From positions 1 to 35,524 of the forward strand of contig CALXVY010000016.1 of the NCBI GenBank assembly GCA_944392255.1: a DNA stretch of 35,524 nucleotides, given 5' to 3'. This document shows positions 24,438-30,011 of this stretch, one piece after another. The DNA comes from an uncultured Alphaproteobacteria bacterium (GTDB taxonomy: Bacteria; Pseudomonadota; Alphaproteobacteria; RF32; CAG-239). The number at the start of each line of letters is the position of its first letter. The stretch's first letter is position 1. The notes beneath the pieces are model-generated. The model ran no database searches and had not been told where the DNA came from. It saw only the letters and a list, made by a program, of their open reading frames with translations. A program made the translations under genes and the position numbers.

Positions 24438-24785
24438 TTAATTACTCCCTTTTGTGTTTACAACATCACCTTTAATTTTTAAGCCAGTTTGACCGACTAA
24501 AAACCACCAACCCGTTGTGGAAACAGAAGCATCAACCATTAAATCTCCATCGCCTTTTTCCAAAGCGTCATTTAATGCTCCTTTGAGTGTTGGTTGTCCA
24601 AAGGGAATAAAAAGAAAGACAAATTTTGTATCTTCCCCTTCAACATTCTTTTTCTGAGGCAATTTATCGATATCAACCTTATTCAGATTGACATTTTTAT
24701 TGGATATCATTGATAAGTCTGTTAAGTGCGTTGTACATCCACTCATATACAAAACAGTTATCATCATCATTAAAATACGTTTCAT
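24438..24785 (-). CDS. Lipoprotein, first of a paralogous pair
   Basis: The 115-residue product starts with MKRILMMM and the lipobox LYMSGC (lipid Cys at about 17). The mature part holds KNVEGEDTKFVFLFIPFGQP, GALNDALEKGDGDLMVDA and a C-terminal WWFLVGQTGLKIKGDVVNTKG. It is paralogous to the following gene (about one-third identical by eye over the conserved blocks). It is preceded by about 390 bp of non-coding DNA containing the structured region and a terminator at 24819-24837. Its promoter and ribosome site may be inside the 24786-24810 part, where AAGGATG lies about 5 bases before the ATG (on the minus strand). Function is unknown. Confidence 0.85.
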   Translation of the reverse strand: MKRILMMMITVLYMSGCTTHLTDLSMISNKNVNLNKVDIDKLPQKKNVEGEDTKFVFLFIPFGQPTLKGALNDALEKGDGDLMVDASVSTTGWWFLVGQTGLKIKGDVVNTKGSN

Positions 24786-24809
24786 TAGAACATCCTTATG
24801 CTAGCAATT

Positions 24810-24837
24810 AAAACAAAACCCACCAAAATGAGGTGGG
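24810..24837 (-). terminator. Intrinsic terminator at the left edge of the structured region
   Basis: CCCACC (24819-24824) and GGTGGG (24832-24837) form a GC-rich 6-bp stem with a 7-nt loop, followed on the minus strand by a TTTTGTTTT tail (24818-24810). It lies between the structured region and the lipoprotein pair and suits termination or attenuation of a leftward RNA. Confidence 0.75.
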
Positions 24838-25010
24838 CGGATGTTCGAAAACCGTATTACACAAAACGGCTCAGCTTATTCAGCGTATAGCCTTATTTAG
24901 CCGACATCCGTCCATGACAGAAATCGGCATATTTTTTTAGTCGTATGCTAACGACTTGTGTAATTTAGGGTTTTCGAAGCCCTAGATATACTCTTGTTGT
25001 ATATCCGTAA
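24810..25010. ncRNA. Structured region: candidate ncRNA or rolling-circle/transfer origin
   Basis: No open frame covers this part. It is packed with inverted repeats: 24844-24853 with 24969-24978 (10 bp) stacked on 24856-24864 with 24956-24964 (9 bp), making a 19-bp main stem with a small internal loop. Inner hairpins are at 24939-24956, 24900-24928 and 24868-24892. A local alternative hairpin sits at 24966-24985, another at 24985-25005, and 24838-24844 can also pair with 24904-24910. A terminator-type stem with a T run on the minus strand closes the left end. The mutual exclusivity resembles a riboswitch or structured RNA. Its place beside the HUH gene also suits an origin. Strand and function are not settled. 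Confidence 0.5.
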
Positions 25011-25139
25011 AAGAGATTAAAATGTAACAGTTTGTTTGTAAAGAAAAATCTTGAAATTTTTGAAAATTAAGCAACTCTATCGCATGTTTAATGCTCTGAA
25101 GGATAAATGTGATAAGTGATTTTTTTATATAAAAGACAA
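25011..25139. other. Unassigned stretch between the structured region and the rep terminator
   Basis: No gene or repeat worth naming was found in this AT-rich stretch. Minus-strand TTTACA at 25036-25041 could be a -35 element for a leftward transcript of the structured region, with a TTTAAT-like -10 near 25016-25021, but spacing is not ideal. Confidence 0.3.
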
Positions 25140-25175
25140 AACCAGCGCCTTTACAGCTCTTGCTTTGCGCTGGTT
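25140..25175 (-). terminator. Intrinsic terminator after the rep gene
   Basis: AACCAGCGC (25140-25148) pairs exactly with GCGCTGGTT (25167-25175), and a T-rich tail follows leftward. It ends the alpA - Cys-rich - rep operon and lies 1 bp past the rep stop, separating that operon from the structured region. Confidence 0.85.
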
Positions 25176-25176
25176 A

Positions 25177-25833
25177 TTAAATAAGATTAGAAAATTGTTT
25201 TAGATACCTATGAGCTAATTGAGTAAGTTCTCGTGAGATATAAAGTTTTCGCCTATCATTGTTCAAATCTTTTGTTATATACTCAGCCCATCCGCGTTTA
25301 TCGGTAATATCTTTGAGCATAACAATATTTTTATTAAAATTGCTCTGCCTAAAATCTTTTCCAAAAGATGTTCTTTTTAATACCAATTTTATTGGTAAAA
25401 TTTTCTCATCATCAGCCTCAATGATACCATGTATATGAAACTGCCTATTTTGAGTATTTTCTCCCAAATTAATTGGTGTTTCTTCCTCTAAAACAAACAA
25501 AAATTTGGGAATATATCCTAAACTGTTTTTGAGGTTGGCATTAATTCGCCTTCGAATAAAATCGCATATTTTGCGTTTTGATGCTTTTTCCATAAAGCGA
25601 AAAGAAAAGCGAAGTGTTAAAGCCTTAAAGTCATTGGCGTTGATTAATTCAAAAATCTGTTTGACTTGCTCTTTACTGTTTATCTTCTTATCCTTGGTAT
25701 ATATATTATATAATATAATTTTATTAACTAAAGGCGAAGGATTAAAAAGCCCCTTTTCAAACTCTGAGTTTTCTTGATATTCCACCATCGCACAAGGGCT
25801 TAAAAATTTTTCCTTTTTCTCCGGCTCAGTCAT
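25177..25833 (-). CDS. Probable HUH-type replication initiator (Rep)
   Basis: HUH endonucleases nick one DNA strand through a tyrosine to start rolling-circle replication or transfer. The 218-residue product contains the HUH metal motif FHIHGII (H133 and H135) within a beta-strand context (FLFVLEEETP before, IEADDE after). A motif-1-like strand FKALTLRFS (about 69-77) precedes it, and the candidate catalytic tyrosine is Y185 in WAEYITKDL (with Lys188). That order matches small single-tyrosine Rep proteins. The start overlaps the upstream gene by 8 bp and has GAGG upstream. It is adjacent to the structured region. No sequence search was possible, so family placement is from motifs only. Confidence 0.7.
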   Translation of the reverse strand: MTEPEKKEKFLSPCAMVEYQENSEFEKGLFNPSPLVNKIILYNIYTKDKKINSKEQVKQIFELINANDFKALTLRFSFRFMEKASKRKICDFIRRRINANLKNSLGYIPKFLFVLEEETPINLGENTQNRQFHIHGIIEADDEKILPIKLVLKRTSFGKDFRQSNFNKNIVMLKDITDKRGWAEYITKDLNNDRRKLYISRELTQLAHRYLKQFSNLI

Positions 25834-26029
25834 TTTGACCTCGCTTTCTTAAATTGAGAAGAAGTTTTTCTTTTTGCTCTTCAGAGACTTCTCTCTTGGC
25901 ATTCGGATTAAAACCCAAACGAAAAACATACAACGGACAATTTTTGCATGGGCAATGTTTTGGATTGTCATCGCCACTACAATCTTGGCAATGCAGTTTA
26001 ATGGCTTTCAAAGGAGTAAGATTAGTCAT
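25826..26029 (-). CDS. Cys-rich small protein (probable zinc-binding), element-encoded
   Basis: The 67-residue product has a compact Cys block: HCQDCSGDDNPKHCPCKNC followed by PLYVFRLGFNP. Two Cys pairs separated by 9-14 residues suggest a zinc ribbon, of a kind often seen next to replication or regulatory genes of phages and satellites. The C-terminal third is charged (REVSEEQKEKLLLNLRKR). It overlaps alpA upstream and rep downstream by 8 bp each, so the three genes are translationally coupled. AGGTGG precedes the ATG. Activity unknown. Confidence 0.8.
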   Translation of the reverse strand: MTNLTPLKAIKLHCQDCSGDDNPKHCPCKNCPLYVFRLGFNPNAKREVSEEQKEKLLLNLRKRGQND

Positions 26030-26213
26030 TTTCCACCTCTCTTACAGTTCTTTGTTCCAACCATTGCTCTAAATCAGCTTTTTTATATCTGATTAAGGAA
26101 CCTACTTTGACATAAGGAATGGCATATCGACGAGTTGTTCTCCAAACCGCCAATGTTCCTTCTGTTACGCCTAAAAATTCTGCGGTTTCTTTATTAGTTA
26201 AGTAAAAATTCAT
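26022..26213 (-). CDS. AlpA-like HTH regulator/excisionase
   Basis: The 63-residue product is an AlpA/MerR-like winged helix: MNFYLTNKETAEFLGVTEGT with LAVWRTTRRYAIPYVKVGSLIRYKKADLEQWLEQ. AlpA-type proteins in prophage and satellites regulate the element's operon and often assist excision as a recombination directionality factor. AAGGAAC precedes the ATG. It heads the operon with the Cys-rich gene and rep, and overlaps the former by 8 bp. An inverted repeat upstream may be its operator. Confidence 0.9.
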   Translation of the reverse strand: MNFYLTNKETAEFLGVTEGTLAVWRTTRRYAIPYVKVGSLIRYKKADLEQWLEQRTVREVEND

Positions 26214-26218
26214 TTTTA

Positions 26219-26281
26219 TGTTCCTTTCTGTTTAATAACTGAGTTTAATATACCTCAATTCAAAACTCATTTAAGGGAACA
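26219..26281. promoter_or_regulatory. Nested inverted repeats upstream of alpA
   Basis: TGTTCC (26219-26224) and GGAACA (26276-26281) flank TGAGTTT (26240-26246) and AAACTCA (26263-26269). The first arm, read on the minus strand, overlaps the AAGGAACA ribosome site of alpA, so an RNA hairpin could hide that site. The inner arms enclose a TATATT-like -10 element. This is probably the operator or leader of the alpA - rep operon. It is inferred from sequence only. Confidence 0.5.
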
Positions 26282-26319
26282 TTCGGAATGAATTTTAGAA
26301 CGTGAATATAGTCTTTTTT

Positions 26320-27111
26320 CTATAACTCTCTGTTTTTACGCTTATATTCGATATACTTTCGACGTGTCGTATTAAGTAATTTTTTTATTGAATCTTCATC
26401 TTTTATGTTAATATCGTCATCTGTATTGTGAAAAAGTAGATTTACAACATCTGCAATGTGGCGATACATGCTTTTTATATGAATCTTTTGTACCAGATAA
26501 AGGTAAAGAACTTTCGTAAAATAAATTTCTGCATGATTGGGAATATTTCTTTTTCTTGAAGTTGGGTGATTAATTAACTCATGTGCCATATGAAACTCTA
26601 AAGATTTACTCATACTTTTCTCAAGCATACCAATAAATGCACTCATTTTTTTGCTTTCGGTAATGTATTCATTAAAATCTTCTATTGTAAAATATTCCTT
26701 TCCGGCAAACTTTGCCTCGTAAGTTGCTGTTTCTATCAAGTCCTGACATAAACCTATGGTCGATAAATTTTTAATTATTGCACTTAATTGTTTTTGCATC
26801 TGTTGGCTTTTTTTATAAATATCTTTTACCAATTTCAAGACTTCTTCATTATAAAAAAATCCATAACCTGCCTTAAACGGAGTTATGAACAATGCTCTAA
26901 AAAACATGATTGCGCCATCTTTATCTTTTTTTACAAGTTCCTGCCAAAAAGAAGAAGCTTCCGGATTTGTTAAAAGAGGAAGATAAAAATCGTCATTATC
27001 ATACTCTCCCGTAGCAGTAATGTCATCAAAGCTTACACTCAGAATTTCCTTTGGGAAACCTTTAAAATACTTTACATTGTTTATATTGAATGCTTTTCCT
27101 AATCTTTTCAT
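26320..27111 (-). CDS. Unknown helical protein, element-encoded
   Basis: The 263 residues are helical and soluble-looking with no signal peptide. A GFF-type motif (FKAGYGFFYNEE) and a long helix pattern (about 90-180) precede a basic C-terminus (TTRRKYIEYKRKNREL). It is the rightmost element gene, separate from alpA by the operator region. Its upstream sequence holds the right TAGCCC/TAGCCCC pair. AAGG precedes the ATG at a loose spacing. I do not recognise the family. A regulator, a replication partner or a cargo protein are all possible. Confidence 0.75.
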   Translation of the reverse strand: MKRLGKAFNINNVKYFKGFPKEILSVSFDDITATGEYDNDDFYLPLLTNPEASSFWQELVKKDKDGAIMFFRALFITPFKAGYGFFYNEEVLKLVKDIYKKSQQMQKQLSAIIKNLSTIGLCQDLIETATYEAKFAGKEYFTIEDFNEYITESKKMSAFIGMLEKSMSKSLEFHMAHELINHPTSRKRNIPNHAEIYFTKVLYLYLVQKIHIKSMYRHIADVVNLLFHNTDDDINIKDEDSIKKLLNTTRRKYIEYKRKNREL

Positions 27112-27138
27112 CTTTTTAACCTTATTTAATAAAAAAGG

Positions 27139-27156
27139 TAGCCCTACGGTAGCCCC
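27139..27156. repeat. Paired TAGCCC repeats, right arm-type site candidate
   Basis: TAGCCCT at 27139 and TAGCCCC at 27150 stand 11 bp apart, in the same orientation and spacing as the pair beside integrase (20962 and 20973). They lie 48 bp inside the right attachment repeat. Confidence 0.6.
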
Positions 27157-27167
27157 AGATAAAATTC

Positions 27168-27196
27168 AAGGGCTTGGCAATTTTCTGCCAGCCCTT
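27168..27196 (-). terminator. Element-supplied terminator downstream of tRNA-Thr
   Basis: AAGGGC (27168-27173), then TGGCA (27175-27179), pair with TGCCA (27186-27190) and GCCCTT (27191-27196), with one bulged base. On the minus strand the hairpin is followed by TTGAATTTTAT. It lies 9 bp past the tRNA-Thr 3' end and would restore termination after integration. Confidence 0.7.
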
Positions 27197-27204
27197 ATAA
27201 ATCA

Positions 27205-27281
<77 letters not shown>

Positions 27282-27299
27282 TTTAACTTTGGCTGTTAA

Positions 27300-27326
27300 T
27301 CTATATCATCAAATTTTATAAATCAA
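27300..27326 (-). promoter_or_regulatory. Weak promoter candidate for tRNA-Thr
   Basis: Reading leftward, TTGATT (plus 27321-27326) and TATAGA (plus 27300-27305) are separated by 15 nt, shorter than the usual 17. This sits just upstream of the tRNA start and right after the murD stop. A better-spaced element was not seen. Confidence 0.35.
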
Positions 27327-27333
27327 CACTATT

Positions 27334-28674
27334 TTACAACTTATTGAACAATCTTATAAACTCAGCTCCTCGTTCCTCAAAATTTTTAAAACAACCATAA
27401 CTCGGAGCTGCTGGAGAGAAAAGTGCCAATTTTCCGCCCAACTTTTGCAATTGCTCATACATTTGACTAACAGCATTTGCAAGGTTTGTTTCTTCTATAA
27501 CAACAATATCTTTTCTGGTCAAAACCTCTTTTAAGGTTTGCGCAACTCTACCACCTGTCTGGAACAAGGTTACCACGACTTTTACATTAGTATCTTGATT
27601 GATAAATTCCGCCAACTCATGATAATCTTGCGCACGGTCATAACCTCCTAAGAATATACCTAACGGAACATCAAAAGACTTCAAAGCAGCCATGGCCGTT
27701 TCCGGCGCGGTGGAGATGCTGTCATTAATAAACAAAATGCCGTTTTTCTCACCGACCTTTTGCAAACGATGAGGTAAACCATTAAATGTCTTAAAACTCT
27801 CAACCGCTTTCTTGGTATCCAACCCCAAATATTTGATAACCGACAAAACTCCGGCCATATTGTCAAGATTGTGAAAGCCTTGCAATTTGGTTTCTTCTAT
27901 ATGCAACAATGGCTTTCCATCCTCACATAAAACATTGTCAATTTCGGCAAAGCCTTCCTTCTTATTATAATAATGATACGGCAGATTATAAGCTGCACAA
28001 TATTTTTTCAGCTTTTCGCATTTGTCATTTACAAAGCAAACATCACCTGCTTGCTGATGCGCCACCAAATGTACCTTGTCGCGATAATAGTTTTCATGAC
28101 TTCTATGCCAATCAATATGCTCAGGAAATAAGTTGGTAAAAAGCACAATCTTTGGTGACACGCTCAAATCGCTGCATTGATAAGATGACAATTCGCACAC
28201 CACATAATCATGTTCTTCTTGCAATAACTCAATCAGCGGACGACCAATATTTCCTCCTAATGCTACATTTTTACCCAAAGTGAGCAAGGCATGATATAAT
28301 AATGAACTTGTTGTACTTTTACCCTTAGAGCCAGTCACGCCAATCACTGTTATTTGAGGGCGATTTTTTATCATCTCTGACAAAAATATATCTGATGATG
28401 ATGTCACCTTCACCCCTCTCTTCTTGGCTTGTACTATCTCTTCTTTATAAATACTCACTCCTGGGGAACGGATAATGATATCAATTTCATTCAGCAAGTC
28501 ATCAATATCTTTGCCGTGATAAATTTTTAATTCCGATTGGGCAATTTCAGAATCATTATATAAATATAAATTTTGATACTTTACATTGGCTTTAATAAAC
28601 TCGGTTAAAGCCAAACCTTCTTTACCCAGCCCCCATATCAGCAGGTTTTTATTTTGCAATTCTGATAACAGCAT
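27334..28674 (-). CDS. murD: MurD-type ligase (probable L-glutamate-adding MurD2)
   Basis: MurD enzymes add glutamate to UDP-MurNAc-L-alanine in the cytoplasmic stage of peptidoglycan synthesis. The 446 residues have the Mur ligase ATP loop GVTGSKGKSTTSS (112-124), ELSSYQ, NLFPEHIDWH and, near the C-terminus, FSPAAPSYGCFKNFEERG, matching MurD's AAPSxASFDMFKNFEERG. It overlaps the upstream murL stop by 1 bp (TAATG). Because a MurL-type epimerase is adjacent, the enzyme is inferred to be the MurD2 form that takes L-Glu, as in Xanthomonas. Substrate stereochemistry cannot be read from sequence. Confidence 0.9.
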   Translation of the reverse strand: MLLSELQNKNLLIWGLGKEGLALTEFIKANVKYQNLYLYNDSEIAQSELKIYHGKDIDDLLNEIDIIIRSPGVSIYKEEIVQAKKRGVKVTSSSDIFLSEMIKNRPQITVIGVTGSKGKSTTSSLLYHALLTLGKNVALGGNIGRPLIELLQEEHDYVVCELSSYQCSDLSVSPKIVLFTNLFPEHIDWHRSHENYYRDKVHLVAHQQAGDVCFVNDKCEKLKKYCAAYNLPYHYYNKKEGFAEIDNVLCEDGKPLLHIEETKLQGFHNLDNMAGVLSVIKYLGLDTKKAVESFKTFNGLPHRLQKVGEKNGILFINDSISTAPETAMAALKSFDVPLGIFLGGYDRAQDYHELAEFINQDTNVKVVVTLFQTGGRVAQTLKEVLTRKDIVVIEETNLANAVSQMYEQLQKLGGKLALFSPAAPSYGCFKNFEERGAEFIRLFNKL

Positions 28675-30011
28675 TAGAGATATTCCTTAAATTTTTTCGG
28701 CAAACAATGTTTTTCTGATGGTGTAAAGACTTGTTCTTGCCATTTTTGTAAGGTACCCAATCCGTATTTTTGTTCAACCAAAGGGAAAAGCTCTTTTACA
28801 AGTGGCTCATTCTGCCATTGCGGATTTTGCGATAACAAATACATGGCAATGCAACATTCTTCCAGTTCTCCGACACATTCAAACGGCTTATGATTGCATA
28901 AACCGAGCAGTTCTTCGAAACCTTGCTTTTGTGACACATCTGCCAAAATATTCTTACCAACGGCTTTAATTAAATCTTCTTTGTCCATAAACGGAGCCAA
29001 AGCCAAAAAGACAAAACGGCATTTATCACATTCACCGCACCAGCGCTCTAATCTTTTTTCTTTATCTATTTTAAAAGCCTTGTTACAACTGGTGAAAACC
29101 TGATGATAAGGCTTTAATTGAGCAAACCGTCTGGCAATATCCAATTCTGATAACGGACGCAAAAAAGAAAAATAGTTAAAGTTTGCAAGCATATATTTAT
29201 GATTAAAATCATTAAACATCTGCTCAAACTCTATTGATTTGCTCCATTGATGATTGACCTCAAAATGGTCATCTCTGACTAAGTTTCCCACATTGGCTGA
29301 ACGCTCATTTCCCATGGCAACTTTGTCATAACCATAAAGAACCGCCGCCATAGTCATACAAAAGGCATAAATGCCGCTTATTGGTACATGACCATTATAA
29401 ACCCCTTCTTTACCATTTAAGGCAATCAAATCCGGAGAGATGGTACGCGTAAACTCAATATCCGGACAACCAGATACTTCGATGCATTCTTTTATCGGGC
29501 GCGGGCGACCTTGAGCAATACAGATTACTTTTTCGCCATGATTTTTCAAAGTTTCCAAAACCACATTAGAATCTTTACCTCCGCCAATCGGCACGGCGGT
29601 TAAATCCGGCAAATTTATAGTTGAAGCCTCTTCTACACTTGATTTTTCAGCATAAGGAAAATTTATCTTTCCGCTTAAGTTCAAGCCATTACGCCAAGAA
29701 AATTCGCCTAAACCTTTTTCATAAAAAGTTTTGAAAAACTCTGCTTGTTCTGTATTTAGTTCGCCGGTTTCTATCACCATCTTTTCGGGAACGAAAGCTT
29801 TATAATAGCTGATACCGCAAGCTATATGCAAAAAGAACAAGATTTTTTCTATTGCCGCTTTTTCCTCATTGCTTAAATTGGTTCTTGCTTTCTGAAACTT
29901 TATTGTTTCCGTAAAAAAATAAGCTTCATCGAATGCATAATCCAAGAATGCCGTTGCTAATTTTTCATCATAGCGACAAGCAACAAAGCGAAAACAAGAG
30001 ATATTATTCAC
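28674..30011 (-). CDS. murL: MurL-type UDP-MurNAc-L-Ala-L-Glu epimerase
   Basis: MurL epimerises the terminal L-Glu of UDP-MurNAc-L-Ala-L-Glu to D-Glu, bypassing glutamate racemase MurI. The 445-residue product has the PP-loop-like AVPIGGGKDSNVVLE (GGGKDS at 143-148), GNERSANVGN, NHQWSKSIEFE and the Cys cluster RWCGECDKCRF, the features I associate with MurL. I chose the GTG start at 30011, which overlaps the mscS-like stop (GTGAATAA) and follows GAGG. An ATG at 30077 would add 22 lysine-rich residues that are a frame shadow of the upstream gene's tail. It is coupled to murD. Confidence 0.85.
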   Translation of the reverse strand: MNNISCFRFVACRYDEKLATAFLDYAFDEAYFFTETIKFQKARTNLSNEEKAAIEKILFFLHIACGISYYKAFVPEKMVIETGELNTEQAEFFKTFYEKGLGEFSWRNGLNLSGKINFPYAEKSSVEEASTINLPDLTAVPIGGGKDSNVVLETLKNHGEKVICIAQGRPRPIKECIEVSGCPDIEFTRTISPDLIALNGKEGVYNGHVPISGIYAFCMTMAAVLYGYDKVAMGNERSANVGNLVRDDHFEVNHQWSKSIEFEQMFNDFNHKYMLANFNYFSFLRPLSELDIARRFAQLKPYHQVFTSCNKAFKIDKEKRLERWCGECDKCRFVFLALAPFMDKEDLIKAVGKNILADVSQKQGFEELLGLCNHKPFECVGELEECCIAMYLLSQNPQWQNEPLVKELFPLVEQKYGLGTLQKWQEQVFTPSEKHCLPKKFKEYL

